The translations under genes were made by a program, and so were the position numbers. Positions 8,330 to 18,807 of a DNA stretch of 64,000 bases are shown piece after piece; the stretch's first letter is position 1; each line of letters begins with the position of its first letter. The notes under the pieces were generated by a model. The model was not told the DNA's origin. It searched no databases and saw only the letters and a list, made by a program, of their open reading frames with translations. The DNA comes from Streptomyces tibetensis (GTDB lineage Bacteria > Actinomycetota > Actinomycetes > Streptomycetales > Streptomycetaceae), in NCBI RefSeq assembly GCF_007655005.1, contig NZ_SZVW01000014.1:1-64000 (forward strand), read 5' to 3'.

Positions 8330-9013
8330 GTGAGAAGCAGCGGCGACGGTACGGCTGGGGGCGGCCCCGAGCGCATTCTCAGGGCGAGCGGTCCGTACCC
8401 TCCCCCCGGCTCACGGCCTCTCCCGGGAGGGGGATGCCCCCAGCCCGGTGGTGCGGCCGATCACGCTCCGCAGCGACCGGCAGCGGTGCCGACCAGCGGA
8501 GGGGCGACGTCCATGGCGTCCGAGCAGATCGGCTACCGCGGCCCCACGGCCTGTGCGGCCGCCGGTATCACCTACCGGCAGTTGGACTACTGGGCCCGCA
8601 CCGGGCTCGTCGAGCCCAGTGTGCGCCCCGCGTACGGCTCCGGGACGCAGCGGCTGTACAGCTTCCGGGACGTGGTCGTCCTGAAGATCGTCAAGCGGTT
8701 CCTCGACACCGGGGTGTCGCTGCAGAACATCCGCACCGCCGTCCAGCACCTCAGGGAACGCGGTTTCAGCGACCTCGAGCGCATGACGCTGATGAGTGAC
8801 GGCGCGACGGTCTACGAGTGCACCTCGCCCGATGAGGTCCATGCCCTGCTCCAGGGGGGCCAGGGAGTCTTCGGGATCGCCGTCGGGGTGGTGTGGCGGG
8901 ACGTCGAGAGCGCACTGTCCCAGCTGCACGGCGAGCGGATCGACACCGGCGAGACCCTGGTCGGGCCCAACCCGGCGGACGAGCTGGCGCGCCGGAGGAA
9001 CCGGGCCGTCTGA
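8330..9013 (+). CDS. MerR-family transcriptional regulator (Rv1830-like)
   Basis: A 227-residue protein with about 60 disordered Gly/Pro/Ala-rich residues and then a MerR DNA-binding domain (IGYRGPTACAAAGITYRQLD, YWARTGLVEPS) and a dimerisation helix (VVLKIVKRFLDTGVSLQNIR). Gene order after DUF151 matches the second mycobacterial MerR of this block. GTG 8330 is favoured by GGAGG five bases upstream. ATG 8513, also preceded by GGAGGGG, would give a 166-residue core form beginning MASEQIGY, so the N-terminal extension may be optional. Regulon not deducible here. Confidence 0.8.
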   Translation: MRSSGDGTAGGGPERILRASGPYPPPGSRPLPGGGCPQPGGAADHAPQRPAAVPTSGGATSMASEQIGYRGPTACAAAGITYRQLDYWARTGLVEPSVRPAYGSGTQRLYSFRDVVVLKIVKRFLDTGVSLQNIRTAVQHLRERGFSDLERMTLMSDGATVYECTSPDEVHALLQGGQGVFGIAVGVVWRDVESALSQLHGERIDTGETLVGPNPADELARRRNRAV

Positions 9014-9118
9014 GTCGTCCTGCGGCAGGGGGCGTACGCGGTCGAAGGAGACGGGACGTTTCCGCGCCGGGCCGTAAGCGCTTTCTGGCCGGAGGGCTTA
9101 GTCCGGTGGTGCAGAGAA

Positions 9119-9190
9119 GGCGTTGCCGGGTGGTGAGCGGTCTCGCCGGAGGGCGTTGCCGGGGCCGTGAGCGGCTTGCCGTGAGGCGTT
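9119..9190 (+). repeat. 33-bp tandem repeat, two units and a fragment
   Basis: The word GGCGTTGCCGG starts at 9119 and 9152, and GGCGTT again at 9185, giving an exact 33-base period; the intervening bases (GTGAGCGG... ) are also shared. The array lies in the gap between the MerR gene and dinB, just before the dinB promoter. It resembles the other gene-end arrays of this window. Confidence 0.6.
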
Positions 9191-9211
9191 CGGAGCGGCG
9201 GGGCGGGGGCG

Positions 9212-9234
9212 TTGTCAGTGGCGTAGGGCAGCAT
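9212..9234 (+). promoter_or_regulatory. DNA-damage-type (RecA-NDp-like) promoter of dinB
   Basis: TTGTCAGTG is followed by exactly eight bases and CAGCAT. The known actinobacterial RecA-independent damage promoter (PafBC-dependent) has TTGTCRGTG-N8-TAnnnT. Seven bases separate the -10 element from the dinB GTG, which predicts a leaderless transcript. The only departure is C for T at the first -10 base. Confidence 0.6.
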
Positions 9235-9241
9235 CGGGGGT

Positions 9242-10696
9242 GTGAGAACCTCGCCCACGATCCTGCATCTCGACATGGATGCCTTCTACGCCTCGGTGGA
9301 GCAGGCGTCCAAGCCGAGTCTGCGCGGGAAGGCCGTGGTCGTGGGCGGGCTCGGGCCGCGGGGCGTGGTGGCGACCGCGTCGTACGAAGCCCGGGTCTTC
9401 GGGGTGCATTCGGCGATGCCCATGGGGCAGGCCCGCCGGCTCGCGCCCAACGCCGCGTATCTCGTGCCGCGCTTCCATTTCTACCGGTCGATCAGCGAGC
9501 AGGTGATGGAGCTGCTGCGCGCGCTGTCGCCGCTGGTGGAGCCGCTGAGCCTGGACGAGGCGTTCGTGGACCTGGAGGCCGGCGGAGTGGCGTGGGACGA
9601 GCGGTCGGCGCGGCTGGCCGGGGTGAAGTTGCGCGCGGACATCCGTGCCGTCACGGGGCTCACGGGGTCGGTGGGGCTCGCCGCCTCCAAGATGCTCGCG
9701 AAGATCGCCTCGGAGGAGGCCAAACCGGACGGGCTGGTGGTCATAGAGCCGGGGACCGAGCGGGCGATGCTCGGGCCGATGTCGGTGCGGACACTGCCGG
9801 GCGTGGGGCCGGCGACGGGTGACCATCTGAGGCGGGCCGGGATCACCACGGTCGAGGAGATCGCCGAGGCGGGCGAGGACGAGCTGGTCCGGCTGCTGGG
9901 CAAGGCACACGGACACGGTCTCTACGCCATGGCGCTGGCACGGGACGACCGGCCCGTGGTGGCGGAGCGCGAGGCGAAGTCGGTGTCGGTCGAGGACACC
10001 TACGACGTGGACATCCACGACCGCACGCGGGTCGGGCTGGAGGTGCAGCGGCTCGCCGAGAGGTGCGTGCGGCGGCTGCGCGGGGCCGGGCTCTCCGGGC
10101 GGACGATCGTGCTGAAGGTGCGGCGGTACGACTTCTCGACGCTCACCCGCTCCGAGACGCTGCGCGGTCCCACGGACGACCCCGCGGTGGTCCGCGAGGC
10201 GGCGGCCAGATTGCTGGACTCGGTCGACACGACCGGTGGGGTGCGGCTGCTCGGGGTGGGGGTCAGCGGGCTCGCCGATTACACGCAGGAGGACCTGTTC
10301 GCCCAGGCGGCGGGGGAGCGGGCGGTCGCGGAAGGCCCGGTCGAGGAGCATTCCGTGGCGCCGGTCGAGGAGCCGCTGCCGCTCGCCGGGCGGCGCTGGC
10401 CCGCCGGGCACGATGTGCGGCACGCCGAGTTCGGGCACGGCTGGGTGCAGGGCAGCGGTCTGGGGCGGGTCACCGTGCGGTTCGAGACGCCCGACTCGGA
10501 GCCCGGGCGGGTGCGGACCTTCCGGGTCGACGATCCGGATCTGGAGGCGGCGGATCCGTTGCCCCTGGTGTTACGGGGGCCCGAGGGGGGAGACCGGGTA
10601 CCCGGGGCGGGGTCTCAGGCCGTTTCGTCGGTGCCCGCCAGCTTGCCGAAGTCGTGGTCCGGGAGCGGGGGCGGGGCGGCGACGTCGAGACCGTAG
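9242..10696 (+). CDS. dinB: DNA polymerase IV (Y family)
   Basis: A 484-residue translesion polymerase. Catalytic carboxylates are in ILHLDMDAFYASVEQ (D11, D13) and SLDEAF (D105, E106). Helix-hairpin-helix (TLPGVGPATGDHLRRAGI) and little-finger regions follow. About 100 residues beyond residue 385 form a C-terminal extension not needed for polymerase activity. Codon 444 is TTA, rare in Streptomyces and read by the bldA tRNA. The last 82 bases overlap the convergent PRC-barrel gene, so the tail after residue 450 may be a read-through. GTG 9242 has no ribosome site and lies where a leaderless message would begin. Confidence 0.93.
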   Translation: MRTSPTILHLDMDAFYASVEQASKPSLRGKAVVVGGLGPRGVVATASYEARVFGVHSAMPMGQARRLAPNAAYLVPRFHFYRSISEQVMELLRALSPLVEPLSLDEAFVDLEAGGVAWDERSARLAGVKLRADIRAVTGLTGSVGLAASKMLAKIASEEAKPDGLVVIEPGTERAMLGPMSVRTLPGVGPATGDHLRRAGITTVEEIAEAGEDELVRLLGKAHGHGLYAMALARDDRPVVAEREAKSVSVEDTYDVDIHDRTRVGLEVQRLAERCVRRLRGAGLSGRTIVLKVRRYDFSTLTRSETLRGPTDDPAVVREAAARLLDSVDTTGGVRLLGVGVSGLADYTQEDLFAQAAGERAVAEGPVEEHSVAPVEEPLPLAGRRWPAGHDVRHAEFGHGWVQGSGLGRVTVRFETPDSEPGRVRTFRVDDPDLEAADPLPLVLRGPEGGDRVPGAGSQAVSSVPASLPKSWSGSGGGAATSRP

Positions 10697-10989
10697 TGGT
10701 GGTAGAGCTGCAGTTCCTGCTCGGGGGAGAGGTGGCGGCCCACGCCGAAGTCGGGGGCGTCCTTGATCAGGGCGCGTTCGAAGGGGACGTGGAGAGCGCC
10801 CTCGATCAGTTCGCTGGGCTCCAGGGGGACGAAGGCGTCCCTGCTGAACAGGCCGGTCCGTATGGCCGCCCACTCCGGCTCGCCGGTGGCGTCGTCGAGG
10901 TAGACCTCGTCGATGGTGCCGATCCTGGTCCCGTTGCGGTCGAACGCCTTGCGGCCGATCAGGTTGCGCGGATCGATATCGGTTCGCAC
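10615..10989 (-). CDS. PRC-barrel domain protein
   Basis: A 124-residue protein starting MRTDIDPRNLIGRKAFDRNG with a PRC-barrel fold (RIGTIDEVYLDDATGEPEWAAIRTG) and a C-terminal helix-rich tail (LSPEQELQLYHHYGLDV) typical of streptomycete stress-related PRC proteins. GTG 10989 is chosen because GGAGGG lies just upstream; the longer frame adds 17 atypical residues. It runs head-on into dinB with overlapping 3' ends. PRC barrels bind RNA or anchor complexes; the role here is unknown. Confidence 0.8.
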   Translation of the reverse strand: MRTDIDPRNLIGRKAFDRNGTRIGTIDEVYLDDATGEPEWAAIRTGLFSRDAFVPLEPSELIEGALHVPFERALIKDAPDFGVGRHLSPEQELQLYHHYGLDVAAPPPLPDHDFGKLAGTDETA

Positions 10990-11108
10990 GGGCCCTCCAC
11001 ATGGTCGCGCCTCATTTGTAAACACCACAAAACGGTACAAGCGGGGATGCGGCCACTCGAAGGTTCGTGCGTTGGCCTCGCTGGTACGCTGGCAGCGGCT
11101 GTTGACCC

Positions 11109-11318
11109 CGTGCGGGAGAGTCCTCCAGACACCATCGGAGGCGCCGAAGGAGCAAATCCTCCCCGGAATCTCTCAGGCACACGTACCGCACGGACGAGGT
11201 CACTCTGGAAAGCAGGGCGGGTGTCGACGGCTTCCGCTCTCACCGACGGTGAAAGCCGGGGGCCTTCGGGCGATCCGGTGAAGCTCTCAGGTTGAGATGA
11301 CAGAGGGGGAGGCCGTCC
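11109..11318 (+). ncRNA. Tandem glycine riboswitch (gcvT-type)
   Basis: Two consecutive aptamers can be read. The first has GCGGGAGAG (11112-11120), GCCGAAGGAGCAA (11143-11155), CTCTCAGGCA and CTCTGGAAAG. The second has CACCGACGGTGAAAGCC, then CTCTCAGGTT and GATGACAGAGGGG. These are the conserved cores of the glycine riboswitch, normally a cooperative pair. It ends about 55 bases before gcvP, so glycine should turn on glycine-cleavage P-protein synthesis. How expression is switched (transcription or translation) is not evident; no T-run terminator is visible. Confidence 0.93.
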
Positions 11319-11373
11319 GGGTACCCGTGCCGTGGTGCCCCTCGCAGGTCGTGTCGACCAGGAGGCCTCCGTA

Positions 11374-14259
<2,886 letters not shown>

Positions 14260-14279
14260 TCGGCCGACCGGTCACAGGG

Positions 14280-14304
14280 AGGGGCTCCGCGGTGCGGGGC
14301 CCCT
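14280..14304 (+). terminator. Hairpin terminator after gcvP
   Basis: AGGGGCTCCGC pairs with GCGGGGCCCCT (one G-U) around a three-base loop, 20 bases after the stop. It sits between gcvP and the convergent molbindin remnant, so it may serve both. There is no T-run. Confidence 0.65.
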
Positions 14305-14323
14305 CTCGTCGTTCACCGCCGTG

Positions 14324-14525
14324 TCATGCGGTGGCGAGTGACACGGCGGTCGCCTTGATCAGAGCGACGACCGGCGTCCCGGGCGACAGGGTCAGGTCCT
14401 CCGCGGCGTTCCTGGTGATCGCGGAGGACAGCTCACCGCCCTCGACCGTGCGGCGGACCGACCCCATCGCCGGCGGCGAGATCCGTGACCGTGCCGGGGA
14501 GCTGGTTGCGGATGCTCAGGCTCAT
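14324..14525 (-). pseudogene. Molbindin (Mop/TOBE) gene with a frameshift
   Basis: The first 19 codons read MSLSIRNQLPGTVTDLAAG, the standard start of a small molybdate-binding TOBE protein. The rest of the domain (MGSVRRTVEGGELSSAITRN and then ALIKATAVSLATA before a TGA) is in another frame. The break lies near 14463-14470; total length is 202 bases, not a multiple of three, fitting one added or two lost bases. Frame one stops after about 30 codons. The intact TOBE-containing neighbour lies 71 bases away. A sequencing error cannot be excluded. Confidence 0.72.
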
Positions 14526-14596
14526 GGGTGCACGGTGGCCCCGATGGGCGGATCGGGGCGGTATGTGTAGGTGTGTGTCGACCTTCCCGGCCCCCC

Positions 14597-14992
14597 TCAG
14601 ACGCGGTCGATATGGACGTTCGTCGACTTCACGCGGGCCGTCGCCTCCATGCCGACCTCCAGGCCCAGTTCCTCCACCGCCTCGCGGGTGAGCAGTGAGA
14701 CGAGCCGGTGCGGGCCGGCCTGGATCTCGACCTGGGCGGCGACGTCGCCGAGTTTGATCGCGGTGACGATGCCGGGAAAGGCGTTGCGGGCCGAGGTGTA
14801 CGGGGCGTCCTCTTCGGCCGTGCCGGACCGGGCGAGCTCGACCGAGAAGGCGGCCAGGTCCCGCCCGGCGATGAGACGGCGCCCGGTCTCGTCACGGTGG
14901 GTCGTGATGCGGCCCGCGTCGGCCCAGCGGCGGGCGGTGTCCGGGCTGACGCCGAGCAGCCGTGCTGCCTGGCCGATCGTGTAGGACTGCAT
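14597..14992 (-). CDS. Helix-turn-helix protein with C-terminal TOBE (molybdate-binding) domain
   Basis: A 131-residue protein. Residues 1-60 form an excisionase/MerR-type helix-turn-helix (YTIGQAARLLGVSPDTARRW, AGRITTHRDETGRRLIAGRD). Residues of about 70-131 form a TOBE/Mop domain (ARNAFPGIVTAIKLGDVAAQ... VSLLTREAVEELGLEVGM... ARVKSTNVHI). The pairing suggests a molybdate- or tungstate-responsive regulator, like a minimal ModE, but no modABC genes are in the window. A GTG nine bases upstream of the chosen ATG is also possible. Its downstream neighbour is the frameshifted molbindin. Confidence 0.8.
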   Translation of the reverse strand: MQSYTIGQAARLLGVSPDTARRWADAGRITTHRDETGRRLIAGRDLAAFSVELARSGTAEEDAPYTSARNAFPGIVTAIKLGDVAAQVEIQAGPHRLVSLLTREAVEELGLEVGMEATARVKSTNVHIDRV

Positions 14993-15096
14993 GCCGGTCA
15001 CGATAGGGGCGGGGGAGGGCAGCGGGGGATGCGGGGTTGGCCGTCGGGGCGTAACGCGATATGGCGCTTGACCGCATACGGCAGCCCGGGCCCGGC

Positions 15097-17076
15097 TCAC
15101 CCCACGTGCACCCTCGGCCGCCGCTTCCGGTCCGGCTCCGCCTCGCGCAGGACCTCGCGGGTCACCGGGGCGACCTCGCCCTGGCCGAACAGGAAGAAAC
15201 GCAGGAAGTTGGCGAAGGGCCCGCCCTCGGTCCACTCGAAGTAGATGTGCGGGGTCCGGTCGGTCGCGTCGCGGATGTGCAGCAGCAGCGCGGCCAGGGC
15301 GTTGGGGATGGAGGACGACTCCAGGGTCAGGACGCGGTAGCGGCCGTGCAGCACCTCGCCGCGTACGGTCAGGCCCGCCTCGAACTCGGAGGGGTCGGTC
15401 ACCGTCACCTCGACGAAGACGAAGTCCTCCTGGCCGGACACGTCGTTGTCGTGCCGGATCTGCTCGATCTTGTCGCGGTACTCGGCGATGTCGCGCCGGT
15501 CGGGCTCGTTGGCGATGAACCGCATCCGGCGGCTGGCCATGTCCCGGACGAAGCGCTCGGCCATGTCGTCCAGGGTCACGCTGGTCACGCGCAGCTCGAA
15601 CGCCCGGGCCAGGCGCGACAACAGGGAGACCAGGATGATGCCGGCGATGAAGCAGGCACCGATCTTCACGCCGTCCGGGCGCTCGATGACGTTGAGCACC
15701 GTCGTGTAGAGGAACACCGCGGAGATCACCGCGAAGGCGATCGTCCAGTTCCGCTGCCGGGCCTTTCGGGCGGCGATGGTCACCGCGATCGCCGCTGAGC
15801 TGATGAGGACCAGCACACCGGTGGCGTATGCGCCGCCCTGGGCGTTGACGTCGGCATCGAAGATCCAGGTGACCAGGAAGGCGATCAGTGTGAAGACGAT
15901 GACCATGGGCCGCACCGCGCGGGCCCAGTGCGGCGCCATGCCGTAGCGGGGGAGGTAGCGCGGCATCAGGTTGAGCAGACCGGCCATGGCGGACGCGCCG
16001 GCGAACCAGAGGATGGCGATCGTCGAGACGTCGTAGACGGTGCCGAAGGTGTTGCCGAGGTAGTGGTGCGCCAGGTAGGCGAGCGCACGGCCGTTGGCCT
16101 GGCCGCCCGCCTCGAACTCCTTCTCCGGGATGAGGAGGGTGGTGATGAAGCTGGTCGTGATCAGGAAGACGCTCATGATCAGGGCGGCCGTGGTGAGCAG
16201 CTTCTTCGTGCCGCGGATGCGCCCGGCCGGACGCGCCTCCGTGTCGTCCTCATCGCCCCTGACGTGGGGCATCACGGCGACGCCCGTCTCGAACCCGGAG
16301 AGGCCGAGGGCCAGTTTCGGGAAGACGAGCAGGGCGACGCCGATCATGGCGAAGACGTTGCTGTGCTGGGCGGTGAGGGCGCTCGACCAGTCGGTGATCA
16401 CATGACCGGCCGTGAGGACGTGGTAGAGGCCGACGACCACCACGACCGCGTTCAGCGCGAGGTAGGCACCGACGAGGGCGACGGCGACGCCGATCGCCTC
16501 CAGGAAGCCTTTGAGGAACACCGCGCCCAGCAGGGCCACCAGGATCAGGGTGATCAGCATCTGCTTGTCGTGCAGCACGCTCGTCAGATGAGGGTTCTCC
16601 ACGAGGTGGGTGGAGGCGTCGGCGGCCGACAGGGTGATGGTGATGAGGAAGTCGGTGGCGGCGAAGCCCAGGAGGGTCAGGACGAACAGCTTGCCCTGCC
16701 AGAAGGAGAGCAGCCGCTCCAGCATCGCGATCGAGCCTTCGCCGTGGGGGCTCTCCTCGGCCACGCGGCGGTAGACGGGCAGCGCGCCCGCCAGCGTGAC
16801 GACGACCAGGACGATGGTCGCGATCGGCGACAGCAGTCCGGCGGCGAGGGCCGCGATGCCCGGCTGGTATCCGAGGGTCGAGAAGTAGTCGACGCCGGTC
16901 AGACACATCACCCGCCACCAGCGCTGACCCCGGTGCGGAGGCTCCGGCTCGGCATGCGGCCCGGTGTGGCCGCCGCCCTTGCCCATGTCCGACAGGCCCT
17001 CCAGCATCCAGGCGCGCAGACGGCTGGGTGGGGAAGGCTCCGGACGGCTCGGTGCCGGGTGCTCGGTGGTGGCCAT
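15097..17076 (-). CDS. APC-superfamily permease with cytoplasmic C-terminal domain
   Basis: A 659-residue transporter. A charged tail of about 70 residues leads into GVDYFSTLGYQPGIAALAAG, a motif related to the KimA/YdaO-like potassium and amino-acid permeases, then about 12 hydrophobic helices. After about residue 470 a soluble domain of about 180 residues follows (FELRVTSVTLDDMAERFVRD..., EVTVTDPSEFEAGLTVRGEV). The substrate could be an amino acid or potassium; I cannot decide from sequence. ATG 17076 has GGGAG eight bases upstream; the longer frame adds 15 unlikely residues. It is transcribed away from the xylan-utilisation genes. Confidence 0.8.
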   Translation of the reverse strand: MATTEHPAPSRPEPSPPSRLRAWMLEGLSDMGKGGGHTGPHAEPEPPHRGQRWWRVMCLTGVDYFSTLGYQPGIAALAAGLLSPIATIVLVVVTLAGALPVYRRVAEESPHGEGSIAMLERLLSFWQGKLFVLTLLGFAATDFLITITLSAADASTHLVENPHLTSVLHDKQMLITLILVALLGAVFLKGFLEAIGVAVALVGAYLALNAVVVVVGLYHVLTAGHVITDWSSALTAQHSNVFAMIGVALLVFPKLALGLSGFETGVAVMPHVRGDEDDTEARPAGRIRGTKKLLTTAALIMSVFLITTSFITTLLIPEKEFEAGGQANGRALAYLAHHYLGNTFGTVYDVSTIAILWFAGASAMAGLLNLMPRYLPRYGMAPHWARAVRPMVIVFTLIAFLVTWIFDADVNAQGGAYATGVLVLISSAAIAVTIAARKARQRNWTIAFAVISAVFLYTTVLNVIERPDGVKIGACFIAGIILVSLLSRLARAFELRVTSVTLDDMAERFVRDMASRRMRFIANEPDRRDIAEYRDKIEQIRHDNDVSGQEDFVFVEVTVTDPSEFEAGLTVRGEVLHGRYRVLTLESSSIPNALAALLLHIRDATDRTPHIYFEWTEGGPFANFLRFFLFGQGEVAPVTREVLREAEPDRKRRPRVHVG

Positions 17077-17416
17077 CGACGTGCTCCCGATCGTGCGGCT
17101 CAGTGTGGTTCCGGCCATCACTGGACGGCCCGATCAGCGTAAGCGGAGCGTGACGCCATGGCCCACGGGTGAAGGGGCTGACCGCGTCAAGCTTCCGTTA
17201 AGACTGATGGCCGGTCCGGTCGAGGCTCCAAAAGACGAGCTGAGCGCGCTCGGACGGCGTTGCCCGCGAAGGGGGAGGTGCTCCCTCGTCGGCTCGCGGG
17301 CGGACACCCTGCGTGATCACGGCACAGTCGACTTCGTAACGTTCGTCCGGTGAATCGAATGTTTCGCATCCGCGTCAGGTTCCGGTACTGCCGAGAGATT
17401 CACCTCGTACAAGGGG
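17077..17416. other. Divergent intergenic region between permease and xylo-oligosaccharide operon
   Basis: No gene is seen. It must contain the permease promoter and the outer control region of the sugar operon. One imperfect operator-like dyad, CGAATGTTTCG at 17356-17366, differs by one base from the perfect site further on and may be a secondary repressor site. Confidence 0.5.
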
Positions 17417-17446
17417 TTGCCACCGTTTATCCGCTGTCTCTAGGGT
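17417..17446 (+). promoter_or_regulatory. Probable housekeeping promoter of the bxlEFG-xylanase operon
   Basis: TTGCCA and TAGGGT are separated by 18 bases, close to the streptomycete HrdB consensus. Transcription would start about 17453, roughly 50 bases before the lipoprotein gene and just upstream of the perfect CGAAACTTTCG palindrome. Confidence 0.55.
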
Positions 17447-17477
17447 GCGGCAGCAGCGAAGCTTTCTGATTTGGATC

Positions 17478-17488
17478 CGAAACTTTCG
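17478..17488 (+). promoter_or_regulatory. LacI-type operator (BxlR/xylanase site)
   Basis: CGAAACTTTCG is a perfect dyad lying between the predicted transcription start and the ribosome site, an ideal place for a repressor roadblock. CGAAA...TTTCG sequences are known as xylan-related operators in Streptomyces. A related CGAAGCTTTC is at 17457-17466. The likely binder is the LacI protein encoded at the far end of the cluster. Confidence 0.72.
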
Positions 17489-17505
17489 ACACATTCGAGG
17501 AGCGC

Positions 17506-18801
17506 ATGATGGGCGACCCCGCACTGTCCCGCCGCGGCTTCCTGGCGGCCTCCGCCGCGACCGGTCTGGGGATGACGGCACTGACCGCATGCGGCGGGGA
17601 CTCGGACGGGGGGGCGTCCGGGACGACCACGATCGAGTGGTGGAACATCTCCACCACCGAGCCGTCCAAGACCGTCTGGGCCGCTCTCGCGCGGAAGTTC
17701 GAGGCACAGAACCCCAAGGTCAAGGTAAAGATCGTTCAGCTGGAGAACGACGCCTACAAGTCGAAGATGACGGCTCTGACCGCCTCGGGGAAGCTGCCCG
17801 ACATCTTCCACACCTGGGGCGGCGGCGTGCTGAAGCAGCAGGTCGACGCGGGGCTCGTCGAGAACCTCACGGACCGGACCAAGCCGTGGGGCGACGCCCT
17901 GTTGCCCGTCGCCAGGGAGCCGTACCTGTTCGACGACCAGGCCTACGGCATCCCGTTCGACATCGGCATGATCGGCTTCTGGTACAACAAGGCGCTCTTT
18001 CAGAAGGCCGGCATCGCCGGGCCGCCGACCACCTGGGACGGCTTCCTCGACGCCGTACGCAAACTGAAGGCCGCCAAGGTCACGCCCCTGGCCCTGGCCG
18101 GCAAGGAGAAGTGGCCCGGCATGTACTACTGGGCCTACCTCGCCATGCGCACCGCCGGGGCCGAGGCGCTGCAGAAGGCCTACGACGACAGGGACTTCAC
18201 CGGCACCCCCTTCGTCGAGGCGGGCGAGCACCTGAAGGAACTCGTCGCCCTGCAGCCGTTCCAGAAGGGCTTCCTCGGCGCCGCCTACTCGTCGCCCACC
18301 GGCCAGGCCGCCGCCGTCGGCAACGGCAAGGCGGCCATGGAACTCATGGGCCAGTGGGCGCCCACGGTCCAGGCCGACGCGGGCAAGGGGCTCGGCAAGG
18401 ACCTCGGCTTCTTCCCGTTCCCCGCGGTCGAGGGCGGCAAGGGCGCCATCGCCGAGGTGTTCGGCGGAGGGGGTGGGCACGCACTGCGCCGGGGCGCCCC
18501 GCAGGAGGCCGTCGACTTCCTCAAGTTCTTCGCGTCCGAGGCCACCGACCTCGAGCTGGTCAAGAAGACCGGTGTGCTGCCCGTGGTCCCGGCGGCCGAG
18601 AGCGCCATCGCCGACCCCAACATCAAGGCCGTGCAGGCTCAGTTGAAGGCCGCCACCGGCTTCCAGCTCTACCTCGACCAGGCGTACGCACCCGCCGTCG
18701 GCCAAGAGGTCAACGACAGCGTGGCCGCGCTCATCGCCGGTTCCAAGTCGCCCGGGCAGGTCGCCCAGTCGATCACGAAGACCGCGAAGGAAGAGCAGTA
18801 G
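17506..18801 (+). CDS. bxlE: Sugar ABC transporter substrate-binding lipoprotein (xylobiose type)
   Basis: A 431-residue family-1 binding protein. The signal has a twin-arginine motif (SRRGFLAAS, R9-R10) and lipobox LTAC with lipidated C29, so it is probably a Tat-exported lipoprotein. The mature part starts TTIEWWNISTTEPSKTVW and has the usual two-lobe pattern (GKLPDIFHTWGGG, YGIPFDIGMIGFWYNKALF). Two permease genes and a secreted GH10 xylanase follow, so xylobiose or longer xylo-oligosaccharides are the likely ligand. The symbol rests on context. No ATPase gene is present; streptomycete systems of this kind share MsiK. GAGGAG lies five bases before ATG 17506. Confidence 0.85.
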   Translation: MMGDPALSRRGFLAASAATGLGMTALTACGGDSDGGASGTTTIEWWNISTTEPSKTVWAALARKFEAQNPKVKVKIVQLENDAYKSKMTALTASGKLPDIFHTWGGGVLKQQVDAGLVENLTDRTKPWGDALLPVAREPYLFDDQAYGIPFDIGMIGFWYNKALFQKAGIAGPPTTWDGFLDAVRKLKAAKVTPLALAGKEKWPGMYYWAYLAMRTAGAEALQKAYDDRDFTGTPFVEAGEHLKELVALQPFQKGFLGAAYSSPTGQAAAVGNGKAAMELMGQWAPTVQADAGKGLGKDLGFFPFPAVEGGKGAIAEVFGGGGGHALRRGAPQEAVDFLKFFASEATDLELVKKTGVLPVVPAAESAIADPNIKAVQAQLKAATGFQLYLDQAYAPAVGQEVNDSVAALIAGSKSPGQVAQSITKTAKEEQ

Positions 18802-18807
18802 CCGGCG

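Noticed and set aside
9119..9190. Possible CRISPR array
   Set aside because: Units are directly adjacent without spacers and there are no cas genes; it is a simple tandem repeat. The same holds for the other arrays.
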